DNA of 64,000 nt. It comes from Cyprinodon diabolis. Taxonomy: Eukaryota; Chordata; Actinopteri; Cyprinodontiformes; Cyprinodontidae. The stretch is taken from positions 23,521,267 to 23,585,266 of the forward strand of contig CM060072.1 of the NCBI GenBank assembly GCA_030533445.1, given 5' to 3'. The notes beneath the pieces are model-generated. The model did not search any database. It was not told the DNA's origin and saw only the letters and a program-made list of their open reading frames with translations. Made by a program: the position numbers and the translations under genes. How positions within the stretch are numbered: the stretch's first letter is position 1; every line of letters begins with the position of its first letter. Below are positions 1-11,800 of the stretch, piece by piece.

Positions 1-3000
1 CAACATCTCACAACTGCACTTCATTTTTTTCTGCAATCCTTGCACCAAACTTTCCAACAGTAGCTTGGATAAAATACTCTGTTAATAATCAGATTCTCTA
101 ACACAGGGTTTATACAGGAATGGGTAACTCTAATTTAATGCTTTTTAATGCTCTTTTAATGTTCTTAGAAATAATTGTAATACTATCCACAAGTATATAT
201 ATATAAAAAAATAAATAACACTGTTGGGATCTGGGGATGTACCACCTTCCACCAGCAGAGTGCGCCGTGGGTCTCCTGGGCTGGAGCCCTCCAGCACACC
301 TGGAGCTCGTCTACTCATCAGGAGACCTTCCCTACATAAGCAGCTGCCAGACCTTCCTTCAACGCCGCAGTGTTGACCTTAGTTTGGAAACCTGTCTCAA
401 GCCTGAAGCTCTGGGTGAGCTTAACCTGCCTTCCAGCCCTGGTGAGCCAAACCTGAATATTCCAGTCTGGATTCCCCCTGCTGCTCTCAGAGAAGAGCTG
501 GAAACTCTGATCAAGGTCTGCCATTCAAAGTCAGAAGCTAGACGCTGCAGCTGCTTGTGCACTCTGCTGAACCAACAGTCTCTGGACCCAACGGTTCCCT
601 CTCTGAATTATCTTAAAGACTCAATTAATCATCTGACTGCCTGGCTAATCAAACTGTCCATCTCTGCAGACATCAGTGAACCCAACCCGGCCCAGTACCT
701 GATCCAGTTCATGTCTTTGTGTCTAAACATATTCAATAAACTCTGTTAAACTTTTTACTCAGCCTCCGTTTTTGTTCTGCATGTGGGTTTAACCTTAAAC
801 CAATCATGACAAACACGGCAAAATCCTTCAGCATCTTTGCCGTCGACATGTCCCGAATTCCTCTTTTTCCAGCCTATTTTTTTTTTATTTGCATTTTTCT
901 CCAACTTTTTCTCCTCCTCAAGCTTTTTTTCTGACCATACAGCTTTATGATGAACCGGAAGCAGTTATATCTGATATGTTACAAAACTGTTTTTTAAACT
1001 TTTTTTTTTAAATAAAGGATTTTATATGACATGATAATCAGAAGTAATGAATTTTAATGCAAATTAAGGCCTTAATTTAAAAAATAATTTAATGACTTAC
1101 AAGTCAATTTTAAGTTAAATAACATTTCTGTTTTCTTATTGCTTTAAATTGATGAAAGTGTCTTAGATGCACACTGAAAAAAGTGACTTTTCAGTGCAGT
1201 ATTCGTCATAATTTCCACTCTGTATTTTTAAGCTTCAGTAAACGGAGTTTCTGAAAGAAAATTAAACCTTTTTTTTTATGTAATACATACATTTTGGGAA
1301 AAGAGTAAGTTTTACTTATATTTCCTTATAGTAGTTAAATGTTTAATAGCTGTATGTACATAAACTTAAAAATATTACATGCACACTGTAGCTCACAGCA
1401 GGACTGATTCTGCTCCGAGTCCAGAAGTTATAGGACCACACACAATAGGTAGTCCCGACGACAGTCATTTTGGCAGGTATTGCAACAGTATTGCAAAAGC
1501 ATGCTTGCTGCTCATGGGACTGATATATGCTCTGAACTTGGCATACCCTCCCACTTTGCGCTACACTTTTGAAGTCTTCCAAAAACTTTTCCTGGCGTTG
1601 GATGGATTTAAACTCTCCCTAAAAGTAAACACCCTGAAGTTGAAGTTGCTTTCCTAAATGCATTCATGAGTTTGTCATTTTAGGGTAGGAATATGTGGCA
1701 TTAAATACCAAGAATTAGCAATGGGTCCCAGTTAATCTTAGTGGAAGGTTGCTCCTCATTAATTTTTTTTTTGCCAAATAGGGTATATGTTATTTGTCAA
1801 AAACGTGTACATGAAATACTGTGTATTTGTTGTTTACACGTCATACCAACCTCATCTTTTTTTCGGTACAATTTCTAATGCAGTACAACATAATGCGCTT
1901 TTACTATTAATGCTGTATTTGTACATGCTTTTTTTCATTTAAATAGAGGCATACATGATCTTTATACCACTGCTCAAAGTTTAAGTGGCTGTTTCTGTTC
2001 TGATCCTCGCCCAGAAGTTGTTTTGTGTAAGTTAAATATTCTTGATCTTATGTATGAGTATATTTCTGTATGAATGTTAAAACTCTCAGTTTCAGGGGCT
2101 GCTCAGTGACGCAGAGGGTAGCACTGCTGCCCTGCAGCAAGAATGTTTTGGGTTCGATTCCCGGCCTGGGGTGCTTGATATTGCAGCATTTGTGTGCAAA
2201 TACTAACAATATATATTTTTGAAGTAAATCTTATGAGTAGTTTTTTCACTGTAGGAAAGATAATGTGGTGGAAGATATGTCCAACGGCTGTGTATTTTTG
2301 AATGGTGTGCATGCGTCATTACCCCCTCCTTCGCTAACTTTCTGTACGCTGGAAACGCCTCAGCTGGTAATATTGTATTTTGACTGTACATGTTTGATAA
2401 TACAGTATATATTACAGAATTAAACCTTATTTACCTGTCCAGCAGATGTTTTGCAATCAAAATATCTGTTTTCAGACCTTTTTGCTCCTTCAGGGCACGC
2501 CATTTCTGTAAAGGATTTCCTAATGGGGGCACGTACGCAAAATGTTTGATTGACAAACAATTAACCAATCCACTTTCGACAGCAGGCAAAGTGGATTGGC
2601 TAATATTTTGTAGGCCCCACCACGGCCAGCGTTTATGGATTAAATTTTTTTTGGGAGGGAGGGGTCCATGTGCAAGAACACCATCCTTCAATTAAGTCAT
2701 TTTAGATAAATCTGGACACTTAATTTCTGAGAAAATTCCTCTTTCATATCTATAAGGTTGTGAAATAAGTAACAGAAAATAGTTCAAAGAAATTGTACTG
2801 ACTTGTGTCAGACATTCTTATATATCAAACCAAGTGAGCTGCCAGTGTGGGTCCTAAGGCAAGACTCTTCATGCTAATGCCTACTTTGTAAGTCGCTTTG
2901 GATAAAAATTGCTTGCTAAATGCATAAATATAAATGAATAGATCTAAAGGACCAAATAAAATATTAATTGAAAATGACTTTACCCTGATAAGCAGCGTCT

Positions 3001-6000
3001 GTGTTTTTTCTTTTTAACTCTGCTTCCTCTTCCTCCCTTTTCTTCTTCCTGACAGACACAAAGTATAAATATTAAACACATTTTCTTTATTTATACAGCT
3101 ATGTAAAGATCATATTTTTGTTTATTTCTCCTTACAGCTGAATGTCTTCCCATAACTCCTCCAACTTAGAATCCAGATGTCCCGCTTGAATCAGCTCAGC
3201 CTCTCTTTTCAGCTTTCTGTTAAAGCAGCAGCACATTAACCTCTTGACCTTCAATCTGCTGATAATTAAACAGAGCTGAAAAGACAACCTGTGTGTTTCC
3301 TGTGTTTCTTTGATCAGCGTCTTCAGTTCCTCAATCCTCTCTCCTGTCAGCCGGCGGACAATCAAGTCCTCCACTGTTTCCACCACTTCACCTTTCTCAC
3401 CACGCTTCCGCCTACGGGTAAACACAGGCATGTTTTTATGGTGCTTTGTGCATAATTTGCAAATATATAACAGGAAGGAACTCTCTTTTTCTGTTTCCTC
3501 ACTTTGGAGCTTCTGTTGTTTCCAGCAGCTCAGAGTACTTGGAGGCACAATGCTGTGAAGATGCAGTAAAGATTTTTTTTTTCAAAAAATACGATGAGTC
3601 ATAACTGCAGCGTAGATGTATGCAGCAAGAAAGAAGTCAGGATACCTTCTGAGAGAACCAGTCTGGAGGTCGGCCTGGTTCTGCAAACGGTTTGATGGCC
3701 CGACTGACAGAAACCCTGCTGACAGAGACACATGCAGTTTATTTAGGAAAACACTACTCATACATTTCAGAACAAGTCTAAAAGCAGCCTTTAGCTTGTA
3801 TTTAAAACTAAAGGCAGAAAACCAGAGTATGGCCTAAGGTTTACAGTATGTAGACTCATCAATCACAAGACTGACATTAAGTTTGAAGTTTTAAGGATTT
3901 ATATGAAATGATCTTCTTTTTCAGGCTTGACTGATAACAAAGCTACATTTTTATGACTCATAAAAATGCCAATCATGAGCATACATTTGAATTTATTATG
4001 GATTCTCTTAAACAAACACATTACCTACATTATACATACAGGTTGTAAGATTAAAAACACCCACACTAATAATAGGAGGTTAAAAAGTATGACCTTGATC
4101 TGACGGTTTTTCTCTAAGATTTGGAAGAGTACATCTGAACTGGCTTTAGCGCAGCAGCAAAGAAAAAAGCTGCTGAGAGGCTGATGTTGGGACGTTCCTT
4201 GTTTGACACGTTCGTTGAAAAAAGGATTAACTGAGATCAATATGAGCCCGCTCTGTGCCGTCTGGAGACCCCTGAGCCCGCTCTGCGTCTTCCAGAGACT
4301 CCGGATGTGGAGCCACAACCGGTGGTTTCCTCTGTTCCCGATGTGGAGCCACAGTCGGTGGTTTCCTCAGTTCCTGATGCGGAGCCGCAATCTGCGGCCT
4401 CTTCAGTTCCTGATGCGGAGCCGCAATCGGCGGCCTTCTAAGTTCCTGATGCGGAGCTGCAATCGGCGGCCTCCTCAGTTCCTGATGCGGAGCCGCAATC
4501 GGCGGCCTCCTCAGTTCCTGATGCGGAGGCGCAATCGGCGGCCTCCTCAGTTCCTGATTCGGAGCCGCAATCGGCGGCCTTCTCAGTTCCTGATTCGGAG
4601 CCGCAGTGGGAGGCCCTGTCTGAGTCTGTTGCAGAGCAGCAGAAGCGGAGGCGGCGTCCTCTTCGGAGCTTCCTGCAGAAGCAGAGACGGCGTCCTCCTC
4701 CGGGGTCCCTGCAGCTTCTGAGACTCCGGTCCCGCGGCCGGCCTCCGGAGCGTCTGTTTCAGCTCCGTTTCCACGACCGGCCACCTGAGACTCTGCTCTG
4801 CTGCCGGTCCCACGGCCAGCCACCTGAGACTCTGCCTTGCATCCCTGGTTCGCCCTTCGCCCACCTTGGGCGAGTTATTTTTTTTTTGGGGGGGGTCTTC
4901 TTCTTTGGGGTGTCTGGAATCCGCCCTTGAGGGGGGGGTTCTGTTAGGATCTGGGGCCTTGCCCACCAGAGGGCGCCGTGGATCTATTCCTGGGGAGCTT
5001 GGGTTCAGTGTTGACAACTGTTTCCCATCAGCTGATTAGCCCTCCCTACATAAGCTGGCAGAGAGCGTCACTCGAAGCCGGATTGTTTTGTTTAGCAAGC
5101 CCGAGCCACCCTGCCTGTCTGTTTCTGGAAACCTGTACCGGTACCTGAACCTGACCTGTTTGTTCTCTCTGCCTTCCAGAACCCTGTTTTTAACCAATAA
5201 ATCTTTGGACTTTACCTCTGCCTCCGTGTGTGTGCTCTGCATCTGGGCTAATAATCCTGCGGATCATGACAGTGTGTGTAGTGCTTATAAAATTAGTATA
5301 AATGTAGCAAGAAATGCTGCTTTTCTCTTTAAACGAAATGCACCCAGATGCTCACATCAAGCATAAAAAAAGCATGCATATTTTTGCATAGGTAAAAAGA
5401 CATTAATGAAACTTGGGGCCAATAGTGTTCCTACCAAAGTGGAACTCAAACCTACTCCCTTGCCTGACAGTCATGTTTTTTACACTGTGGGAGGAAGCCG
5501 GAGTACCCGGAGAGAACTCACGCATGCTCAGGGAGAACATGCAAACTCCATGCAGAAAGACCCCGGGCCAGGAATCAAACTCAGTCAGTCAGTCATTGAT
5601 AAACAGCATCTAGTGTGTGTAGTTCTTATAACATTTTTATAGATGTAGCAAGAAATGATGCGTTTCTCTTTAAACGAAATACACCCTGATTTTCACGTCA
5701 ATCATGAAAAAAAAACGAGCATGCATATTTTTGCATAGGACCAATGACGTCAGACCAATACTGTCCCTAATCAAAGCTACGCCCTCATTCACACCTCTGG
5801 CCTCTATGCTGTATATCAGTAACACCTTATGAAGAGTTGAATTGATGGTTCTGGGCTGACTGGGTGGAAAGAGGAAGCATTACCAGTTCTGATCCCCGCT
5901 CTTCATGACAGATGTGGCCAAACACAGCTTCTCCCTCACTGACCATGGCTCCGTCGGTCCAATCACAAGCAGCTTGTGCTCTACACATGTGGGAAGGGTG

Positions 6001-6309
6001 AAGACGTTATTTATAAATATACACACATAGAAATAAAACCTTTTTTTTTGCTCTGCTGATGGTTTCGCTCACATAGGCCTCTGGGGAGCCTGACATGTTT
6101 TCTCTTTAGTTTCATGAACTATAATCCAACATTAAATCGGACAGAAAACCAAAATGTCGTTAGTGTCCGTTAATGAGAGCTGAGCGAACAGCTGTGCTTT
6201 AGATGGAGCCGTCAGCCCGCGGTGACATGCATTAATCCCTGCAGCGGAGCAGGGCTGCCATGAAGGGAAGTTAGTGCACCAGTTACTCACTTCCAGCCCC
6301 GTTTGCCAT
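1..6309 (-). CDS. brd8: Bromodomain-containing protein 8, 5' part (7 coding exons, continues off left edge)
   Basis: BRD8 is a nuclear subunit of the TIP60/NuA4 histone acetyltransferase complex. Coding exons read on the minus strand are 6309-6291, 5980-5884, 3715-3646, 3552-3503, 3411-3289, 3216-3136 and 3048-2984. All join in phase with GT-AG sites and give about 168 residues. The protein begins [20 protein letters not shown], continues through [20 protein letters not shown] and [19 protein letters not shown], and reaches a charged, probably coiled-coil stretch ([15 protein letters not shown]). This matches the vertebrate BRD8 N-terminus as I remember it. The C-terminal bromodomain lies outside the window. 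I found no further exon between 1 and 2983, so the last intron runs off the edge. The first coding exon carries only 19 coding bases. Intron 2 (3716-5883) holds a gypsy remnant. Identity is firm; the exact 5' UTR extent is not known. Confidence 0.93.
217..816 (+). mobile_element. Solo LTR of a gypsy-like retrotransposon with 5-bp target-site duplication
   Basis: The LTR runs 222-811. It starts TGTTGGGATCTGGGG and ends ATCATGACA (TG...CA). It is flanked by the direct repeat AACAC at 217-221 and 812-816. It contains a possible AATAAA signal at 735-740. Its ends resemble those of the second LTR at 4942-5271. A 170-codon open frame inside (237-749) resembles no protein I know and is probably chance. 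No internal region is present, so this is a solo LTR left by LTR-LTR recombination, inside a brd8 intron. Confidence 0.8.
1379..1657 (+). pseudogene. Remnant of a multicopy ORF (C-terminal fragment)
   Basis: The open frame ends with [19 protein letters not shown] and a short lysine/leucine-rich tail before a stop at 1657. I recall similar C-terminal tails in repeated, poorly characterised fish proteins annotated as SAM-domain-3-like, but could not check this. It lies inside a brd8 intron on the opposite strand, with no flanking splice sites or upstream domain in view. It is best treated as a decayed copy. Function unknown. Confidence 0.35.
2094..2176 (+). repeat. tRNA-derived SINE head
   Basis: The segment begins GGGGCTGCTCAGTGACGCAG and carries a clear RNA polymerase III B-box-like motif, GGTTCGATTCCC, near 2153. 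This head, with GTAGCACTGCTGCCCTGCAG, is typical of a fish tRNA-derived repeat whose reverse complement also occurs at 5484-5585. The body appears truncated after about 80 bp. Confidence 0.6.
2831..2935 (+). repeat. SINE 3' tail fragment
   Basis: The string TGTAAGTCGCTTTGGATAAA followed by a GCTAAATGCATAAAT-like end is the widely shared 3' tail of fish SINEs. It ends about 50 bp from the splice donor of the brd8 exon at 2984-3048, on the opposite strand. Confidence 0.65.
4230..4941 (+). mobile_element. Decayed 3' internal end of a gypsy-like retrotransposon
   Basis: A plus-strand frame rich in Pro, Glu and Ser ([16 protein letters not shown] repeats) runs from about 4245 until it is broken by TAA near 4440. 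A further stretch reads [10 protein letters not shown] just before the purine-rich tract at 4929-4940, directly against the LTR. Repetitive proline-rich tails followed by such a tract are what I recall from the pol end of fish gypsy elements. Several stops make it non-functional. No protease, reverse transcriptase or integrase is present in the window. Confidence 0.6.
4360..4620. repeat. 36-bp coding minisatellite
   Basis: About seven tandem copies of a 36-bp unit, GTTCCTGATGCGGAGCCGCA plus 16 more bases, differ by a few substitutions. Because 36 is a multiple of three, all frames stay open for long stretches. This explains the long proline-rich open frames on both strands here. Confidence 0.8.
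4942..5271 (+). mobile_element. 3' LTR of gypsy-like retrotransposon
   Basis: The 330-bp LTR starts TGTTAGGATCTGGGG, directly after the purine tract, and ends GGATCATGACA. AATAAA occurs at 5196-5201. It shares its terminal sequences with the solo LTR at 222-811. The 5' LTR and most of the internal region are absent, so no target-site duplication can be read. It sits in brd8 intron 2, antisense to the gene. Confidence 0.75.
5272..5740. repeat. Pair of diverged direct repeats around a SINE fragment
   Basis: Copy 1 (about 5272-5393) and copy 2 (about 5612-5740) share GTAGCAAGAAATG, TCTCTTTAAACGAAAT and GCATGCATATTTTTGCATAG. Between them lies a reverse-complement SINE head (5484-5585) containing GGAAGCCGGAGTACCCGG and GAGAACATGCAAACTCCATG. 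This looks like a local duplication of about 340 bp, or two members of an interspersed family. Confidence 0.6.
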
Positions 6310-6560
6310 CTTCCTGTCATCCCGACCTTCCCTTCATCTTGTTGGGAGGAGAAAAAAAAAGCCGGCGGATAAAACGAAGCTAACAGCCGCCGAAGAAGAT
6401 TCAGCCAAACTGTTTACGTTAATCAGTCTTTTCCTCTTTCTCTCTTAGCTAGCTCGCTGAATCACGGTCCCAGCCCTGCGTTTCTTCTCTGCTCTAACTT
6501 AGCTCGGGAGCTGCGTTCAGTTAGGAGAAGCAGAAATGTTTCATCTGGCCTGAGCGTTTA
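6310..6560 (-). promoter_or_regulatory. Probable brd8 5' UTR and promoter region
   Basis: The sequence just upstream of the brd8 ATG is richer in G+C and CpG than its surroundings. The start codon sits in GGAAGATGGCAAAC, which resembles a YY1 site (AAGATGGC) overlapping the initiator ATG. No TATA box is evident. The transcription start was not located. Confidence 0.45.
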
Positions 6561-6789
6561 TAGAAACTAAGCTACAGAGCTGCTGAATATTCAGCTCACT
6601 CCTCTCAGGGTTGTCATTCTAGCTAGCAGTGAAGTGTCCCTTAACGCCCACCTCAGTTATGATGATGATGATGATGGTGGTACAACCCTGAAGACTGAGC
6701 GATTTTCACAAGTTAGCCTGTTTTGGGGTTTTAGGCGAATCTATGTTGTTTCCTAGAAATGATTAGCTTCATTGCATCTGGGAAAATGT

Positions 6790-8128
6790 ATCATTCAATT
6801 CAATTTATTTCTTTAGCGCCAATTCACAACATATGTCATCCAAAGGCACTTTACAGTTCACCAGATCATACAGTCAAATTGATTCAAAGTTTTCTATCTA
6901 AGGAAAAGCAGTTGATTAGCAATCCCTCACACTAAGCATGCTTGTTGTGACAGTGGAGAGGAAAAACTCAGGAGGAAACCTCCAGCAGAACCAGGCCAAC
7001 TCCCATGTCAGAGGATGGAGAGAGCACATCCAGCCTGTTACAGTCAGAGAAACAGGACTACACTGAATAAAAAAGTGATTGGATGTTGATGGCAGTCACA
7101 GCCAAACAGGAACAGACCAGGCGAAGCTACTATGAGGAAAAGCAGGGAGAGCAGAACGTTATAAGATATATAGAATAAGACACATGAAAGGAACCAAAGG
7201 TTGTCCTTCTAATTTAGCCTGTAGTTTAATTTCCAACACTAAGCATGTGTTATAAATAGCAGGAACATTCTGATTATGACTAAATATTTCATAAGTTTTT
7301 TGTTTTTTCCCTTACCCTCCAGTGCTACACACAACATGATTTCATACTCCTGGGGTTTTCATACTATTTTTACTTTTTTCCCACGTTTTTCCAATATATT
7401 ACAACAGTTATGGTTTTTGATATTGGCGATATATTTCAAATTAATTCATTTTATTCATATAGCGCCAATTCACAACACATGTCACCTAAAGGCACTTTAC
7501 AGTTCACCAGATTATACGGTCAAATTGATTCAAAGTTTTCTATCTAAGGAAAACCAGTTGATTGCTTCGACTCACTGACTTGAAGCATGCTTGTAGCGAC
7601 AGTGGAGAGGAAAAACTCAGGACAAAACTTCCAGCAGAACCAGGCTCAGTGTGAGCGGTCATCTGCTGAGGCCAACTGGGGTTCAAGGAGACAGAAGCAG
7701 AGATACAAAAAGCAACTGTAAAATGCGACCTGGTCCAGGAAACACATAGCCAGGCAGACAAGCTCCGAGACAGTTCCCATGTCAGAGGATGAAGAGAGCA
7801 CATCCAGCCAGTCACATTCAGAGAAACAGAACTACACTGAATAAAAGAGCGATTGGGTGTTGATGGCAGTCACAGTCAAACAGGAACAGACGAGTAGAAG
7901 CTACTATGAGAAAAAGCATAGAGAGCATAATGTTATAAGATACATAGAATAAGACACATGAAAGGAACCAAAGGTCGTCCTTCTAATTTAGCCTGTAGTT
8001 TAATTTCCAACACTAAGCATGTGTTATAAATAGCAGGAACATTCTGATTATGACTAAACATTTCCTTAAAGTTTTTTTTGTTTTTTCCCTTAGCCTCCAG
8101 TGCTACACAAAACATGATTTTACACTTT
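6790..8128. repeat. Tandem segmental duplication carrying antisense L2 tails
   Basis: Unit A (about 6790-7350) and unit B (about 7437-8128) share two parts in the same order. First comes the reverse complement of an L2 3' end, recognisable by GCGCCAATTCACAACA, GGCACTTTACAGTTCACCAG and GTGGAGAGGAAAAACTCAGG. Then comes non-LINE sequence including GGAACCAAAGG and CCTCCAGTGCTACACA. Unit A lacks about 130 bp of the L2 portion kept in B. The tail matches that of the LINE ending at 35595. Confidence 0.8.
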
Positions 8129-8318
8129 TTTCGATACATTCGATACACTGCCCAGGGCAGCATCGGGTGTGAGGGGGCCAGATGCATCAGAACCAGTTTT
8201 CCTAGATTAAATTTACCAGATGTGCTAAGGTGGGGCAAGTGAATTTTTAATAGGGGCCAAAAAGGAAAAGAATAACGCACACACACACAAGGAGCAGATC
8301 AAGACCTTGTTTTATATT

Positions 8319-8817
8319 TTAACCTCTTAATATCCACCTCATTTTGGGTAATCGCTGCCTATTTTGCATACCCAAATGGGAAAGCAAATTACTTAGGAAC
8401 TGTAAGCCCAAATTACATGTGCAGTACATTATTTGAAAGCTAACACCCTCTAGTTTCCTGATGAAGAAATTAAAACTGGGTGACTAAAACACAGACCAAC
8501 CTGCATCAGTTCAAACATGACTCAAAGTTGTTGTTTTTTTATTCTCGGAAATGATAGGTCTTTTTTGAAAAGCAGTAATAAATACATTCTTGAGAAAAGC
8601 AGAGTTTATTGTATTATATTTGTTCTACATCATGTCAACCACAAATGCAGAAAATTTCAGACCTCTAGCCATGACAGTTTTTGTGTCAGCTTGGAGCTGC
8701 GCGCAATGGCTTCACCTGCTGGTAAAAATTTTTACAGGTGGAATTTTATGCATGAATTATTACCCCCACTTAAGATCCACCAGGTCGCCGGCGACCCAGT
8801 GGGTTTTAAAAGGTTAA
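8319..8817. mobile_element. TTAA-flanked non-autonomous element (possible piggyBac-type MITE)
   Basis: The left end reads TTAACCTCTTAATATCCACC. The right end reads GGGTTTTAAAAGGTTAA, which reverse-complements to TTAACCTTTTAAAACCCACT. The ends therefore form imperfect inverted repeats bounded by TTAA on both sides. No transposase frame lies inside. Confidence 0.5.
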
Positions 8818-8829
8818 AGGTGCCATATT

Positions 8830-11800
8830 TTAAAAATAAAAAATCTTAACAATAAAACCCCAAGAGCATGTTTTTGCAGTTTGTGCAGGAAAATTAATCT
8901 CATATTAGGCACATAGCATGTGTAGAAGAATAATAGAAGAAACAATAGAAGAAAGAATGAAAATGAAAAATTATGCAATATCTATATGTACATTAATTGA
9001 CTAGAGAACATGATGGCAGGTGTAACAGAATTTAATCTTCCTCAAGCCAAACCATAGAAATGTCTCTGGTTACATATGGTAGGCCTCACTGGCTTCATTG
9101 GCAAGGTCCCTGAGTAACAGGTAAAATAACAGGTAACAGAAAGTCTGTTTTGCAGAGTCTGGTGCTAAGATTACAAACACTCCGACTTAACTTTGCCAGT
9201 CAGAAGGTTCTGGTTCCTGTGTCCTGCATGGCTTTAATGGGGTCTCTCATGAGGAGCTGCAAGAGAGGATGGGACAACCATGAAGCAGCTGCTTTGTCCC
9301 CATGCATGGTGGGGGGTTGCATATTCTTTTGAGTGTGTTTCATTAGGATCTTGCTAGAGGGGCGTTTGCAGCAGTAAGGATAGAACGACAGAGCAAACTT
9401 TATCTTCCTTTATCAATGCTTTGCAATGTCCAAAATTTATATCATGGCTTAATGCATTACAAGAGAGGACTACACCAATTTTAAATTGATTGAGTTAAAT
9501 TGTTTTTCTGACTCTGTGAGTAAAAAGAAATGAGAACAAATAAGATGGATGGATTATGTGTAAACTCAGCATAATTATGCTAAAGTTAAAATCTCCAAAC
9601 GACTAAACTGAAGGGATCTTGTACAGTTTTTATTCTCTATTGACATCTAGTTCAAAATCTCAAGTGCTGCTTAACCTAACCTGAGTGATTCTACACCTAA
9701 TAGAGATTATTTACCACACAGTTATGCATTTTAATATTTATGTTGTTCTCGTATGAGCACACAAATAGGGAATGTAGATGCAGATTCAGCATCAGCACCA
9801 GCTCAAAGTTGGAGAAACAACAGATCCCAAAATGTAGATTAACAGCAGTCATGTAGTTCTCCCTATGTCTCTTTTTCTGACATCTATCTGTGTATTCCAT
9901 TTAAATGCGATGTCATTGATTTAATTTATTTTTAAGATGAGATAATAAATGTCTCAAGATTACATTTTTTAGAACACTTTAGAGTCATTGTTGCTAAATT
10001 AATAGTAATATCAAACAAATTAGGCCAATAAAAATTTTTTTGATAGTAATGATTATATTTATTGACTTATTGCGAGAATCTTACATTATTTAATGTATTT
10101 TAAAAGACATGGCTAAACTTATATCAAGATATTTCTCTAAAAAAGCTGGATTGATATCTGATTGGTTACAAATATATAACTCAGGCTTGAATTATTCATT
10201 CTGATGTAGCAGAAGTTTCAGCCAAATCAATAACCGGGGCATCTTTGGTGAGGCCCTGGAAACAGCAGATTAAGAAATTATAGAAAAGCATATTGTCATT
10301 TAAACAACCTCATTATTGTTATTCATAAAATTGAATTTAGTACATGAAGAAATGGCAGAAATGCTTGTATATTCACACATGAAAGAAAACAATATATATG
10401 TGTCAGTTAGGTTCAGAGGCCACAAACTAGAAAAACTGGTTCGGGTTTTATATCCAGTGGAAAAGTCAAAATCCTTCAAGGCATTCAGGAGAAATGGAAA
10501 CAGGTGTTGGCATTATGGAAAGAATTCCCATAAAGCTTTTACCCTGGAAGACCAGAATAAAAATAAATTTTGATAAAGTATATTTTTACAGCTTTAAGTT
10601 TTCTGTCTTGCAATAAATTATATGTCATTATCCTTATTGTTGTTTATTATAAGTAAGCATTTTAAAACCTTTTAGTTCTACATGATTATATTGTAGGCAG
10701 AGGAGAGTAAAACAATCTATAGCAATAAAGCAGTAAGCAGCACTTCCACATATCAATCATTTATAAAATGCAAGTGTTTAATGTTCTCTTTATATACGTT
10801 GGTATAAAATGATTAATTTATGATAATTTAAACAAATTTATTAGGTACTTTTTACACAACAGATCTAATTCTGCTCAATTTACAATGTCCTAATATCCAA
10901 TGACTTTAGCACAATCTAGTGGTAGAAAAAGCACAACACATCAACTAGTCAAAACGATTCGTATCCAAAATTTATACAAATAAAAATTAAAGAGTTAAAA
11001 CTATAATCCTGAGACATATGCTAGAGTATGCTATCATAAAGTATTGATAGCAGAAGAATTTCATAAATAAAAAATATTACAGCTCACTTTTATCCGTTTT
11101 AAATTATTTTCAGACTTGTTGTACCCAAGAATCATGCTTTAGAAAGAGTAGCACTACTTCATCATATATTTACTTAATTAAAAGTAAAAAAAGTAACTTT
11201 TTTAGAAACGATTAAAGTAAAAGTGAAAAGGTATTTGGTAAAAAAAAAAAATGCTAATAAAATACTAACTAACTAATCTACTTAATGATCATAACAACCA
11301 AATAAATATTTTACAAAGTAATGTAAAATTGAAGAGACTCTTAAGTGATATGGAAATTCAGGTGTTTCAAAGAATAAGATAAAATAAGAAAAAAAAACAT
11401 ATAAGATACAGTAATTAGCCACACAATAAAAAATAGATGGAATGAACACCTTTCAAAACACATTTTTCGAGTTATAAAACTAACCAAATAAATAGCGACA
11501 GTGTGTGAGAATAGATTAAAATGACAGTATACTGTTTACTGTATTTTCACTCAACCTACAAATGACACAGTAAAATAACATTAACCAATAAACCTTGAGC
11601 ACAAAAAAGAATGTTTCTTTTTTTTCAACAAAAAAGTGAGCTTCTTTTTTTGGTGCATATTTGTCAAAAACAAGCTAGTTTTCATTATGTTAAGTTTCTT
11701 ACAATGGATAAAGTGGCCAGAAATTTTACTCAAATAGAAGTAGTGATATTTTACCATATTTTTACTCAAGTAAAAGTAAAAACAACTACAATGCTGTAAA

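Noticed and set aside
237..749. 170-codon open frame that looks like a small gene
   Set aside because: It lies wholly inside a solo LTR with defined ends and TSD and resembles no protein family I know.
2094..2176. tRNA gene candidate with a good B box
   Set aside because: The cloverleaf is not complete, and the same head recurs inverted at 5484-5585. It is a SINE head.
4227..4823. 198-codon proline/arginine-rich minus-strand open frame
   Set aside because: It is the shadow of a 36-bp tandem repeat, which keeps all frames open. The retroelement reads on the other strand.
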